NCBI RefSeq assembly: GCF_006716355.1
Contig: NZ_VFOW01000001.1
Location: forward strand, 806,001 to 870,000
DNA from: Stackebrandtia endophytica
GTDB lineage: Bacteria > Actinomycetota > Actinomycetes > Mycobacteriales > Micromonosporaceae
Direction of reading: 5' to 3'
Length of the DNA: 64,000 nucleotides
Position numbers and translations under genes: made by a program. The stretch's first letter is position 1, and each line of letters starts with the position of its first letter. Shown piece by piece: positions 39,338 to 47,693 of this stretch. The notes under the pieces are model-generated. The model did no database searches. It saw only the letters and a list, made by a program, of their open reading frames with translations, and was not told where the DNA came from.

Positions 39338-40935
39338 CACTGTCTCCTGTCCTCTGCGGAAATGACGTCCTTGCTGACCAGCACATCGTCGGCGAAACAC
39401 AATCGGAAGACATCGGCCACCCCCTCACTCTCCCGCCGTGACGGGTGATAAACGCAGTCCTGCTGCGGATCCGGGTCTATCCACTCAGGGGGGTCGATCA
39501 TGTCGAAGAAGGGCAGCCGATCCTCCACCGACTCCCGGGACTGCCCCACCTGCAACTCGTCGAAGGTCTGTTGCGGCAGAACCGAGTACAGGGTCACCAG
39601 CGCGTACACCAGCATCGACACCACCCCGAACAGCATCATCAGGACCGTGGGGATCGCGAAGACCGTGATGAGTCGCCGCCGTGCCTGCCGTGTCGCGGTC
39701 ACCTGCTGGCGTTCCGAGGCCGTCTTGGCTTCGTCCGGTTCGGGCCGATCGAGGCCGTCGTCATGGTGGGGCAGTCTCGCGGTGACCACGAATCTTCCCT
39801 CGTCGTCACCGGAGGTCAGCTGACCGCCGGCCAGCCGCAACCGTTCGGCCAACGCGACGAGCCCTCGCCCACCGCCGATGCCGCCGGGATGGCCGGGCAG
39901 CGGGTTCGAGACCGTGATGACGGTCTCCGCCTCTGCAACCACCACACGCACGGTCACCGGCATTCCGGTGGCGTGTTTGGCGGCGTTGGTGAGGCATTCC
40001 TGAACGGTCCGATAGGCGGCCCGGTCGGCCATATAGGACAGCACGACCGGCTCTCCGCTGACGTCGTACTCGATCGTCATCCCCGACTCGGCGGCGCGAC
40101 TCACCAGGTCGGCGATGCTCTCATCGACCGGAACGACACTGGCGGAGTCGTTGTCGTCGCGCAACAACCCGATGATCTGACGCAGCCGTTCGGTCGCCTC
40201 GGCCGCCGACCGACGCAGGTCACCGGCGGCGGCCTGATGCCGGTCGGGCAGTTCGGGATCGACCTCCAGCACCGCCGCCCGCAGCGCGATCAGGCTCAGT
40301 TCATGCCCGAGTGAGTCGTGCATGTCCTCGGCGATGCGGGTGCGTTCCCGCATCCTGGCCTGATCGGCCACGGCACGCTGCTCGCTCTCCAACTGCCGTG
40401 CCAGATCCCAGCCGCTTTGAAACAGCAGAGCCCGCTGATACCGGTATCGACCCACCAGCCACGGGAAGACGATCGCGAACACCAACAGCACGGTCAGGCC
40501 GGCACCGTCGAGCAACCCGATCCCCAACACCGGGACCAGCACCAACGCCAGCACCGACATCGCCCCCAGATGTATGACCAGGGGGTAGTCGCTGGTGTCG
40601 GCACGCCCCACCAGATAACTGAGCACGAAGGTCGTGATCAACAACAACATCGGCCACTGCGCGGTGCCGAGCCCGACGAAACCCCACGACGCCAACGTGA
40701 CCACGGCCAACAGCGCGGCCACCGGCACCAGGTGCCGCAGCCACAGCGCGATCGCCACACCCAGGAGCACCGCGATCAGATCCCAGATGCCGGTACTGAA
40801 CGCCATCGGGATCAGGACCGGCACGGTCAGCACCAGCCACCACCCCACCTCGATCACGAGGCGGCTGGCCGACGATCGATCCTTCTGTCCGGGGACGGGC
40901 GACCAAGTCAGGTCGATCCACTCCGGTGATTTCAC
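39334..40935 (-). CDS. Sensor histidine kinase with C-terminal extracytoplasmic domain
   Basis: 533 residues from GTG 40935. Six or so hydrophobic segments at residues ~20-165 lead to a HisKA_3 dimerisation domain with phospho-His near residue 206 (EDMHDSLGHE) and a HATPase domain (ECLTNAAKHA, then GGGRGLVALAERL). Unusually, another membrane helix follows (near residue 430, LITVFAIPTVLMMLFGVV) and then ~90 residues outside the membrane with FDELQVGQSRESVEDRLP and a Cys pair (DCVYHP, RLCF). This tail resembles small SmpA/BLIP-like domains. It is coupled to the response regulator. Confidence 0.92.
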   Translation of the reverse strand: MKSPEWIDLTWSPVPGQKDRSSASRLVIEVGWWLVLTVPVLIPMAFSTGIWDLIAVLLGVAIALWLRHLVPVAALLAVVTLASWGFVGLGTAQWPMLLLITTFVLSYLVGRADTSDYPLVIHLGAMSVLALVLVPVLGIGLLDGAGLTVLLVFAIVFPWLVGRYRYQRALLFQSGWDLARQLESEQRAVADQARMRERTRIAEDMHDSLGHELSLIALRAAVLEVDPELPDRHQAAAGDLRRSAAEATERLRQIIGLLRDDNDSASVVPVDESIADLVSRAAESGMTIEYDVSGEPVVLSYMADRAAYRTVQECLTNAAKHATGMPVTVRVVVAEAETVITVSNPLPGHPGGIGGGRGLVALAERLRLAGGQLTSGDDEGRFVVTARLPHHDDGLDRPEPDEAKTASERQQVTATRQARRRLITVFAIPTVLMMLFGVVSMLVYALVTLYSVLPQQTFDELQVGQSRESVEDRLPFFDMIDPPEWIDPDPQQDCVYHPSRRESEGVADVFRLCFADDVLVSKDVISAEDRRQW

Positions 40936-40942
40936 AGCCACG

Positions 40943-40948
40943 ACGGTA
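40943..40948 (-). promoter_or_regulatory. -10 hexamer TACCGT, leaderless start
   Basis: TACCGT lies 7 nt before GTG 40935; the in-frame region upstream lacks coding character. Confidence 0.55.
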
Positions 40949-41019
40949 CCTGTGCCGATTCGACGCCGGTACCGACGAAAGTCAGCACCGCGGACTTGTC
41001 TCACCATCACTTTCAGCCG

Positions 41020-41025
41020 TAACGT
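41020..41025 (+). promoter_or_regulatory. Promoter with TTGTCT -35 and TAACGT -10, leaderless start
   Basis: TAACGT lies 7 nt before ATG 41033. A TTGTCT at 40996-41001, 18 nt upstream of the -10, fits a -35 box. Confidence 0.6.
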
Positions 41026-41032
41026 CTTCACC

Positions 41033-41755
41033 ATGAGCAGCACTCACCGGCAGGCACCCCACTGCCGCATCTGGTGGGCTCGCGTCGCATCGGCCGCAGC
41101 GGTCCCGATCGCCTCGTTCGACGCCGACGAGATCGAGCGTCACTCCGCCTACCGCCACCAGGCCGATCGGGACCGCTTCGCCGTCGGAGTCTGGTTGAGC
41201 CGCACCCTGCTCGGTCGAGCCCTCGAACTGCCCGCGGCATGGGTACCGCTGCGTAGGGACTGTTCCGACTGCGGCAAGCCTCACGGCCGCCCCCGGCTGA
41301 CCGGTCCGGGGCCACACCTGTCCATCAGCCACTCCGGTGAGTGGATCGCGGTGGCGATCACGGATTCGGTGTCGGTGGGGGTCGACGTCCAGGAGTGCGA
41401 CGCCGACTCGATGGTCGCGCCGGAGGCGGTGCTGTCACCGCGCGAGCTGACCGGGTTCCGGGTACTGAGCCGGGTACGTCACCACTCGGCCTTCTTCACC
41501 GTCTGGACCCGAAAGGAGGCGGTGCTCAAGGCCACCGGGCGGGGGCTGCGGACTCCGCTGGCCGAAGTCGAGGTGACGCGCCCGGACCGAGCGGCCGGGC
41601 TGGTGGGGATGGTCGACCCACCGAAGTCGGGTATCAGCCTGTGCGACCTCGTCGCCCCGACCGGTTACAGCGCGGCGTTGGCCGTTCTGGCCCCGACGAC
41701 TCCCACGGTGTCCCATCACGACGGCGACGAGCTGCTGGCCGACGGCGGGACATAG
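41033..41755 (+). CDS. Sfp-type 4'-phosphopantetheinyl transferase
   Basis: 240 residues. It transfers phosphopantetheine from CoA to carrier proteins. The magnesium-binding motif SVGVDVQECD and the later FFTVWTRKEAVLKATGRGL (WxxKEAxxK) are both intact; HLSISHSGEWIAVAI gives the usual upstream block. Size and motifs fit the Sfp class, which activates PKS/NRPS carrier proteins. It lies 12 kb from the polyketide genes at the right end and could serve them, but this is inference from function only. Confidence 0.9.
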   Translation: MSSTHRQAPHCRIWWARVASAAAVPIASFDADEIERHSAYRHQADRDRFAVGVWLSRTLLGRALELPAAWVPLRRDCSDCGKPHGRPRLTGPGPHLSISHSGEWIAVAITDSVSVGVDVQECDADSMVAPEAVLSPRELTGFRVLSRVRHHSAFFTVWTRKEAVLKATGRGLRTPLAEVEVTRPDRAAGLVGMVDPPKSGISLCDLVAPTGYSAALAVLAPTTPTVSHHDGDELLADGGT

Positions 41756-41793
41756 CGGCGCCACCGGTCGACCCGACGACACTATGGACATGC

Positions 41794-41902
41794 GAGATGC
41801 CTTGTCCCCCAATGCATTCGGCACGTCGCTCAAGCATTACCGGATGTTATGGCCTCGCTATGGAGACACCCTGGAATCTGTACATTCCCGGCAAGGCATC
41901 TC
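41794..41902 (+). repeat. Inverted repeat flanking an 87-nt loop upstream of a secreted protein gene
   Basis: GAGATGCCTTG (41794-41804) and its exact complement CAAGGCATCTC (41892-41902) are 87 nt apart. The right arm ends 2 nt before the AAGGAGGT ribosome binding site of the gene at 41922. If the region is transcribed, the arms can pair next to the site. Confidence 0.5.
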
Positions 41903-41921
41903 TCAAGGAGGTACCTCTTTC

Positions 41922-42440
41922 ATGTCCATATTCCGAGCCATCGCGCGGTTGCTCGCGGTGTCGGTGGCCGCATTGGCGATCGGCATCGCCACCGCGGCCA
42001 CCGCGACCGCGGCCGACACCGCCGTCGACGGTGACGTCGGCACCACGGCCAAACTCAGTCACAGCCAGGCGACCACCATGCTGCGCAACGCCGGTATCAC
42101 CTGGTCCTCCAGTGGCAACTGTTCCGATCGCAACCGTTCCAACTGCACCTCGTTCGATCAGGTCAACGAGGACACCATCCGTGGCATCGTCACCCTGCGC
42201 AACGCCAGCGGCTGCGCCATCAACGTCACCGGGGGAACCGAGACCGGCCACGCCAGCGGCACCTACAGCCACTGGAACGGTTACAAGCTGGACACCAGTC
42301 TGTCCAACTGCCTCAACAACTACATCCAGGGCACCTTCACCTCCATCGGCGGCAGCAAATGGCGGTCGGGCTCGGGAAACGTCTACTACAGAGAGGGCAA
42401 TCACTGGGACATCACGTATTACAACTGTGGTGGCTGCTGA
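41922..42440 (+). CDS. Secreted small protein, peptidase M15-like motif
   Basis: 172 residues with a clear signal peptide (SIFRAIARLLAVSVAALAIG, then Ala-rich; cleavage after about ATATA-A at residue ~31). The mature domain has several Cys (NCSDRNRSNCTS, SGCAIN, SNCLNN, YNCGGC), likely disulfide-bonded. TETGHASGTYSHWNGYKLD resembles the His/Asp zinc site of D-Ala-D-Ala carboxypeptidase-type (M15) proteins, and NHWDITY could supply another His. Function is otherwise unknown. AAGGAGGT lies 8 nt before ATG 41922. Confidence 0.75.
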   Translation: MSIFRAIARLLAVSVAALAIGIATAATATAADTAVDGDVGTTAKLSHSQATTMLRNAGITWSSSGNCSDRNRSNCTSFDQVNEDTIRGIVTLRNASGCAINVTGGTETGHASGTYSHWNGYKLDTSLSNCLNNYIQGTFTSIGGSKWRSGSGNVYYREGNHWDITYYNCGGC

Positions 42441-42509
42441 TTGATCGATTCGGGTGTCGCCACCAACCGACAGCCATAGTCGCTTGTGGATAAGTCTTCG
42501 TGCCCCATC

Positions 42510-42950
42510 TCAGGCGGCACTCGAATCAGGTCGGCTGATGGCGGCGAGATCCGCCCGGCTCAATCTCATGGCGTCGATCGTGGTGGCCCCACGCATGACC
42601 GCCTTGACCAGACGGTGAAAACCATCGAGCACGGCGAGGCGGCCGTGATGCTCGATGACGTGAATCGGAAAACTCTCATCGGCGGCCGTCACCCGTGCGA
42701 CATGATGTGGATAGGCATCGGGATCGGCAATGACGGCGGCCGGAGCCACTTGGTACCGGATTCCGTCGCGTTGCCAAAGCGGCAACGAGAGTTGCCAATC
42801 CAGTTCGGTGATCGGAATCGGCTCGACGGGCAGCTCCAGTCGGAAGAGTTCATCGATCTGCCAGCGGTCCATCGGAAGCGCCCGCCGTACCTCAGGCGGA
42901 CACTGAGCCATCAATTCCTCATAACTCACGTTGGGCGCTGCACGATCCAT
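42510..42950 (-). CDS. ParB-like domain hypothetical protein
   Basis: 146 residues. The C-terminal half FPIHVIEHHGRLAVLDGFHRLVKAVMRGATTI resembles the ParB/Srx core (DGxHR loop), found in DNA-partition proteins and in many small kinases or nucleases of unknown role. The N-terminal half is not recognised. There is no DNA-binding helix-turn-helix in view, so a partition role is unlikely. ATG 42950 follows TACTCT by 6 nt. Confidence 0.6.
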   Translation of the reverse strand: MDRAAPNVSYEELMAQCPPEVRRALPMDRWQIDELFRLELPVEPIPITELDWQLSLPLWQRDGIRYQVAPAAVIADPDAYPHHVARVTAADESFPIHVIEHHGRLAVLDGFHRLVKAVMRGATTIDAMRLSRADLAAISRPDSSAA

Positions 42951-42956
42951 GCCGCC

Positions 42957-42962
42957 AGAGTA
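42957..42962 (-). promoter_or_regulatory. -10 hexamer TACTCT, leaderless start
   Basis: TACTCT lies 6 nt before ATG 42950; no Shine-Dalgarno sequence. Confidence 0.55.
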
Positions 42963-43047
42963 CAGATGTTGGCCGATCGCCGACTCTGCCCACGGTGATC
43001 GTGTCAGGCTCGAAGGTGCACCGTGGTCCAGCTGGAGGGGGAAGACC

Positions 43048-43251
43048 ATGAGCAGCGTCTACCGCGTGACCGAAGTCGTCGGCACATCCACGCAATCGTG
43101 TGACGATGCGATCCGTCGAGCGGTCTCCCGAGCCGATGAGACCCTGCGCAATCTCGACTGGTTCGAGGTCGTCGAAACGCGTGGGCACATCGAGAACGGT
43201 GAGATCGCGCATTACCAGGTGACCGTGAAGGTCGGATTCCGACTCGAATAA
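43048..43251 (+). CDS. Dodecin (flavin-storage protein)
   Basis: 67 residues. SSVYRVTEVVGTSTQSCDDAI, RNLDWFEVVETRGHIENG and HYQVTVKVGFRLE match the dodecin family throughout. The flavin-stacking Trp is residue 38. Dodecins form dodecamers that bind FMN, FAD or riboflavin, or CoA in some cases. A GGAGGGGG ribosome binding site precedes ATG 43048. A hairpin terminator follows. Confidence 0.95.
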   Translation: MSSVYRVTEVVGTSTQSCDDAIRRAVSRADETLRNLDWFEVVETRGHIENGEIAHYQVTVKVGFRLE

Positions 43252-43558
43252 CCCACCGGACCCGCCGCCGGCGATGTCGAGGGCACCGGTCCGCATTCGA
43301 CGACCCGCCGCCGTTTTCGGCTGCGGGTCGCGGTGTCGATGCCGCCCGAATTCGGGGGTACCCATCGACGTTCATAAAACAGTACAGTCGTACGAGTAAC
43401 CATGCCGATTCACTCCACATCTACTCAGACGCAAGGTCCTATCGCGACCTGTTGATCGATCAGGCCACGGGGCCTCGCGTCATTCGGCCAAGCGCCACCC
43501 CACGTCCGCGCTTGCCGACCACCGACGAATCCATCGACAGAATGCGAGGTAGCCAGCC
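43252..43558. other. Intergenic: dodecin terminator and pnt promoter region
   Basis: 307 bp. It contains the hairpin at 43301-43330 and then ~230 bp that should hold the promoter of the transhydrogenase operon. No other gene seen. Confidence 0.5.
43301..43330 (+). terminator. Hairpin terminator after dodecin gene
   Basis: Stem CGACCCGC + GCCG with one mismatch between, TTTT loop, located 50 bp past the dodecin stop. Confidence 0.6.
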
Positions 43559-44722
43559 GTGGCAGTCACCACTGTGGGCGTTATCCGAGAGCGATATCCC
43601 GGTGAGAACCGTGTCGCGATCACCCCCGACGTCGTCACTCGAATCAGCACCGATGACGTGACCGTCATCGTGGAGTCCGGCGCCGGGACCGGCAGCCGGT
43701 TCAGCGACGAGGACTATCGAACGGCCGGGGCCCGGATCGGATCGCTGAAGGAGGTGATCGACAACGCGTCGGTGATCTGTTGCGTCAACCCCGCCGAACC
43801 GGACGGTCTACGCACCGGGCAAATCCTCATCGGCGTGTTCGAGCCGCTGCATCGCACCGACCTCATCAAACGTCTTCAGGCCATCGAGGCCACTGTGGTC
43901 AGTCTGGACTTGTTGCCGCGCAAACTGAGTCGCGCACAGAGCATGGACGTCCTCAGTTCACAGGCCAACATCGCCGGATATAAGGCCGCCCTGGTCGCCG
44001 CCGACGCCTACGGCCGGTACTTCCCGATGCTCACCACCGCCGCCGGAACCTCCCAACCGGCCACCGTCCTCATCCTGGGCACCGGAGTCGCCGGTCTGTC
44101 GGCCATCGGAACCGCCCGTCGGCTCGGTGCCGTCGTCACCGCCTACGACGTGCGCCCCGAGGCCAAAGGCGAGGTCGAATCCCTCGGCGCCCGGTTCCTG
44201 GAGCTGACATCGGTCGCCTCGGGATCGGGCGAAGGTGGGTACGCCCGCCAACTGACCGAGACCGAACGAGAAGCCCAACAAGCCGAACTAGCCGAGGCGA
44301 TCGGACGGTTCGACGTCGTCATCACCACCGCCAAGGTGCCCGGCCGCAAGCCCCCGATTCTGGTCACCGAGGACGCGGTGGCCCGCATGCGCCCCGGCGC
44401 GGTGGTGGTCGACATGGCCGCCGGCGAACTCGGCGGCAACGTCGCCCAGGTCAAATCCGAGGGAAGCTTCGAAACCGACAACGGCGTCACGATCATCGGC
44501 GCCGGAAACCTGCCCTCCCAGATGGCTCCGGCGGCCTCGACCGCCTACGCGCGCAACATCAGCGCGGTCCTGAAACACCTCATCGTCGACGGCACCGTCC
44601 ACGTGGACACCGACGAGGAGATCACCGGCCAGATCGTCGTCACCCACCAGGGCCGCCCCGTCAGCCCCGCCCTGGCCGACGCCCTCACCGAATCCACCGA
44701 CCAGGCGGGAGACAGCGCATGA
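43559..44722 (+). CDS. pntAA: NAD(P) transhydrogenase subunit alpha part 1
   Basis: 387 residues. This is the soluble NAD(H)-binding domain I of proton-translocating transhydrogenase. Motifs: GVIRERYPGENRVAITPDVV, LSSQANIAGYKAAL, LILGTGVAGLSAIGTARRLGAVVTAYDVRPE and VDMAAGELGGNVA. GTG 43559 follows GAGGT. The alpha chain is split here into two genes, as in many actinobacteria and Rhodospirillum. The next gene overlaps by 4 bases (ATGA). Confidence 0.95.
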   Translation: MAVTTVGVIRERYPGENRVAITPDVVTRISTDDVTVIVESGAGTGSRFSDEDYRTAGARIGSLKEVIDNASVICCVNPAEPDGLRTGQILIGVFEPLHRTDLIKRLQAIEATVVSLDLLPRKLSRAQSMDVLSSQANIAGYKAALVAADAYGRYFPMLTTAAGTSQPATVLILGTGVAGLSAIGTARRLGAVVTAYDVRPEAKGEVESLGARFLELTSVASGSGEGGYARQLTETEREAQQAELAEAIGRFDVVITTAKVPGRKPPILVTEDAVARMRPGAVVVDMAAGELGGNVAQVKSEGSFETDNGVTIIGAGNLPSQMAPAASTAYARNISAVLKHLIVDGTVHVDTDEEITGQIVVTHQGRPVSPALADALTESTDQAGDSA

Positions 44723-45033
44723 GTCTTGATCTGCTGACCGCGATCACCGTGTTCGTTCTCGGTGTCCTCGTGGGATTCGAGGTGATCAGCAAGGTGCCCG
44801 CCACCCTGCACACCCCGTTGATGTCGGGCGCCAACTCCATTCACGGCATCGTCGTCATCGGCGCCATGCTGGTGACCGCCACCGCCGAAGGGATCGTCGG
44901 CTACGTGCTGGCGTTCGTCGCCGTGGCGTTCGGCGCCATGAACGTGGTGGGCGGATACGTCGTCACCGACCGGATGCTGCACATGTTCAAAGCCAAACCC
45001 GCCGCCAAGTCCACTCAGGGTGGTGCCTCATGA
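44719..45033 (+). CDS. pntAB: NAD(P) transhydrogenase subunit alpha part 2 (membrane)
   Basis: 104 residues with three hydrophobic segments, part of the proton channel (domain II). LGVLVGFEVISKVPATLHTPLMSGANSIHGI is characteristic. It overlaps both neighbours by ATGA junctions, so pntAA-pntAB-pntB are translationally coupled. Confidence 0.95.
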   Translation: MSLDLLTAITVFVLGVLVGFEVISKVPATLHTPLMSGANSIHGIVVIGAMLVTATAEGIVGYVLAFVAVAFGAMNVVGGYVVTDRMLHMFKAKPAAKSTQGGAS

Positions 45034-46436
45034 GCACGACCGAGACGATCATCCGCTACCTGTTCCTGGCGGCGGCCGCATGCCTGGTGCTGGGGCTACA
45101 CCTGATGAACTCCCCCGCCACCGCTAGGCGCGGCAACCTGTTGTCCGCCGGCGCCATGGGCGTCGCGATCGCGGCCACCGCGGTCCTGTTGGCCGAGAAG
45201 GGATCGATCACCACCACCGGCTGGATCGTGATGCTGCTGGCGCTGGCGGTCGGTTCGCTGGCCGGGTTGTATCTGGCGCGCACCGTCGAGATGACGGCGA
45301 TGCCTCAGTTGGTCAGCCTGTTCAACGCGGTGGGCGGCGGAGCGGCGGTGCTGTTGGCCGTCGAACACTTCCAACAGGTGGAGGCCGCCGAACTGGTCCC
45401 CGAGGTGACCATCCCCGGTGGACTCGACGTCCTCATCGGTGCGGTGACCTTCACCGGTTCGCTGGTGGCCGCCGGGAAACTCCAGGGCCTGATCCCCGGT
45501 CGCCCGATCGTCTTCCCCGGTGCGCGGTTGCTCAACGTCGTCCTGTCGGTGGCCTTCGCCGTCGGCGTCGTCTGGCTGGTCGTCCAACCCGAGAACCTGC
45601 TGCCCATGCTGCTGTTGCTGGCCGCGTCGCTGGTGTTCGGCGTGACGATGGTCCTGCCGATCGGCGGTGCGGACATGCCGGTGGTCATCTCGCTGTTGAA
45701 CGCGTTCACGGGTACGGCCGTGGCCATGGCCGGGTTCGTCCTCGGTGAGATGACGCTGATCATCGCCGGTGCCCTGGTGGGTGCCTCGGGTGCGATCCTG
45801 ACCAAGTTGATGGCCGACGCCATGAACCGGTCGATCGCCAACATCATCATCGGAGGCTTCGGCACCGGTGATGAGGCGGTGGCCGGCGGCGGCGACGCCG
45901 CACCGGTCCGTCCGGTCTCGGTGGACGACGTGGCCATCCAGTTGGCGTACGCGCGGCGCGTGGTCGTGGTGCCCGGCTACGGCTTGGCAGCCGCGCAGGC
46001 GCAGCACGAGCTGGCGGCGCTGGGTGACCTGCTGGAGGACCGCGGCGTGGCGGTCAGTTATGCCATCCATCCGGTCGCCGGTCGAATGCCCGGACACATG
46101 AACGTCCTGTTGGCCGAGGCCAACATCCCCTACCCCCAGTTGCGGGAGATGGAGGACATCAACCCGGAGTTCAACCAGGTCGACGTGGCACTGGTCATCG
46201 GCGCCAACGACGTCACCAATCCCGCGGCCCGGCGCCCGGGCAACCCCATCTCGGGCATGCCGATCCTCGACGTGGATCAGGCCCGAAGCGTCGTGGTCAT
46301 CAAACGATCGATGGGGCACGGATACGCCGGTATGGACAACGAGCTGTACACCGCCCCCAACACCGGTATGTACTTCACCGACGCCAAGCAGGGCCTCATC
46401 GCGTTGACGGCCGCGATTCGCGCGTTCGTCAGCTGA
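45030..46436 (+). CDS. pntB: NAD(P) transhydrogenase subunit beta
   Basis: 468 residues. About eight to nine membrane segments (domain II) are followed by the NADP(H)-binding domain III, with VVVVPGYGLAAAQAQHELAAL, AIHPVAGRMPGHMNVLLAEA and GANDVTNPAARRPGNPISGMPI. The complex uses proton-motive force to make NADPH from NADH. Its supply of NADPH would support biosynthesis and mycothiol recycling. A hairpin follows the stop. Confidence 0.96.
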   Translation: MSTTETIIRYLFLAAAACLVLGLHLMNSPATARRGNLLSAGAMGVAIAATAVLLAEKGSITTTGWIVMLLALAVGSLAGLYLARTVEMTAMPQLVSLFNAVGGGAAVLLAVEHFQQVEAAELVPEVTIPGGLDVLIGAVTFTGSLVAAGKLQGLIPGRPIVFPGARLLNVVLSVAFAVGVVWLVVQPENLLPMLLLLAASLVFGVTMVLPIGGADMPVVISLLNAFTGTAVAMAGFVLGEMTLIIAGALVGASGAILTKLMADAMNRSIANIIIGGFGTGDEAVAGGGDAAPVRPVSVDDVAIQLAYARRVVVVPGYGLAAAQAQHELAALGDLLEDRGVAVSYAIHPVAGRMPGHMNVLLAEANIPYPQLREMEDINPEFNQVDVALVIGANDVTNPAARRPGNPISGMPILDVDQARSVVVIKRSMGHGYAGMDNELYTAPNTGMYFTDAKQGLIALTAAIRAFVS

Positions 46437-46442
46437 GCCCGG

Positions 46443-46478
46443 CCCGGGTGGCCATCGATTGTGGATCGGCCACCCGGG
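46443..46478 (+). terminator. Hairpin terminator after pntB
   Basis: 11-bp stem (CCCGGGTGGCC/GGCCACCCGGG), with extra CGAT/ATCG pairing inside the loop, starting 7 bp past the pntB stop. Confidence 0.7.
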
Positions 46479-46531
46479 TCATGCTTCGCCGGTCGGCGCC
46501 ATCGTCGGCCGGACAGTCGAACCCGCCGAAG

Positions 46532-46640
46532 GTCGCCTTCGGCACCGTTTCTCGAAGCCGCCTTCACCGTGCGCTAGGCGCCCTCGGCCCCACGCCTCAA
46601 AAGTCGCCTTCGGCACCGTGCTTCAGAAGTCGCCTTCGGC
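46532..46640. repeat. Short direct repeats copying the 3' end of the downstream-strand HAD gene
   Basis: The 12-mer GTCGCCTTCGGC occurs at 46532-46543, 46603-46614 and 46629-46640. The last copy is the end of the convergent phosphatase gene (AEGDF codons). The first two share 17 identical bases (to ...CACCGT). The first copy also forms a hairpin with GCCGAAGG at 46525-46532. Confidence 0.7.
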
Positions 46641-47042
46641 AACCTGCAACACGGTGAGTCCGAGGCCACGCCACATCTTCACCACCCGGTCCCGATCGTC
46701 CAACACGCACAGCACGCGATATCGGGGGCGTATCGATCGGGTGTACAGCTCCCGCTTGATGGTCTGGTCGGGTCGTTGGTCACCGGGGCGCCGCATCAAC
46801 AGCAGTTCATAGGGAACCGGGACGTGGGCCTGCAACCACTTGGTCGTGTCGAGGCGGCAGCCCGACGTCCGCCCGGTCACGAACACGATCGCGTGCCCGG
46901 CGTCGTGCAGCGCCGCCACCACCGCGATGACCGTCGGGTTAGGACTGTCCCATCCCACTCGGGATTCGTCATAGGGCGAACGATCGCCACGGATCGCGAC
47001 CGTGCCGTCGATGTCGACGATGACGGCGGACGTCTTGGTCAT
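46623..47042 (-). CDS. HAD-family phosphatase, polynucleotide kinase 3'-phosphatase-like
   Basis: 139 residues. The HAD motif I VDIDGTVA has the nucleophile Asp10 and Asp12. IVFVTGRTSGCR is motif II, and VLDDRDRVVKMWRGLGLTVLQVAEGDF holds the C-terminal Asp pair. The whole layout (SPYDESRVGWDSPNP, then QVAEGDF at the very end) resembles the phosphatase half of phage-type polynucleotide kinase. The kinase half is absent, so it probably removes phosphates from a nucleic acid or nucleotide end; the substrate is not established. GAAGGT precedes ATG 47042. Confidence 0.82.
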   Translation of the reverse strand: MTKTSAVIVDIDGTVAIRGDRSPYDESRVGWDSPNPTVIAVVAALHDAGHAIVFVTGRTSGCRLDTTKWLQAHVPVPYELLLMRRPGDQRPDQTIKRELYTRSIRPRYRVLCVLDDRDRVVKMWRGLGLTVLQVAEGDF

Positions 47043-47075
47043 GCTCGTGAACCTTCGGCTGGGGTGACGGGCGAA

Positions 47076-47681
47076 TCAGGACAGATCCGGTGGCGAGGGC
47101 GCCGTGGTCTTGACCTCATGAAACCCCGGTACCGCCACCATGGTCGACACGGCGTCGAACAGGGTGCCGGCGACCTCGCCCCGGGGCACCCGGGACAGGA
47201 CCGGACCGAACCAGGCCGATCGACGGGCCTCATCGGTGACCGAGATGATCGGAGTGCCCACGTGGGTGCCGACCAGACCGACACCGCGTTCATGGGAGGC
47301 GCGAATACGCTGGTCGTAGTCGGTGTTCCACGCCTGGTCCGCCAGCGACACCGGCAGACCCGCCTCGATCAACGCCTGCGGGATCGCCTCCGGGTCCCAT
47401 TCGGCGCCCTCGTGCAACCGACGCCCCAGTGCGAAGTAGAAGTCGCGCAGTCCGGTGTGCCCGTGCTCCTGCTCCACGGCGGCACAGATCCGCACCGGAA
47501 GCCACAGGTACCCCTCGGTGTCGCCCTCCGGATCGATCTCCTTGTCCTCATTGAGCACCGAGAGGCTCATGATGTTCCAGCGCAGTTCGATCGGGCGAAC
47601 CCGTTCGACTTCGAGCAGCCAGTTCGCCGTCACCCAGGTGTACGGGCAGGACGGATCGAACCAGACATCCACGACGGCCAT
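47076..47681 (-). CDS. DsbA-like mycothiol-dependent oxidoreductase, monothiol paralogue
   Basis: 201 residues. It resembles the protein at 34712-35350 across its length (FDPSCPYTW, MSLSVLNEDKE, GVGLVGTHVGTPIISV, WFGPVLSRVPRGEVAG). The active site is Cys12-Pro-Tyr-Thr15, again with no second Cys. ATG 47681 follows TATCGT by 6 nt, which selects it over the in-frame start at 47726. It lies 33 bp before the HAD phosphatase gene in the same direction and diverges from the stress-protein gene. Confidence 0.82.
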   Translation of the reverse strand: MAVVDVWFDPSCPYTWVTANWLLEVERVRPIELRWNIMSLSVLNEDKEIDPEGDTEGYLWLPVRICAAVEQEHGHTGLRDFYFALGRRLHEGAEWDPEAIPQALIEAGLPVSLADQAWNTDYDQRIRASHERGVGLVGTHVGTPIISVTDEARRSAWFGPVLSRVPRGEVAGTLFDAVSTMVAVPGFHEVKTTAPSPPDLS

Positions 47682-47687
47682 GCTTCG

Positions 47688-47693
47688 ACGATA
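47688..47693 (-). promoter_or_regulatory. -10 hexamer TATCGT, leaderless start
   Basis: TATCGT lies 6 nt before ATG 47681 and sets this start. Confidence 0.55.

Noticed and set aside
42510-42950. Chromosome-partition ParB
   Set aside because: Only the short DGxHR-type core is present, with no helix-turn-helix, no ParA partner and no parS-like sites nearby.
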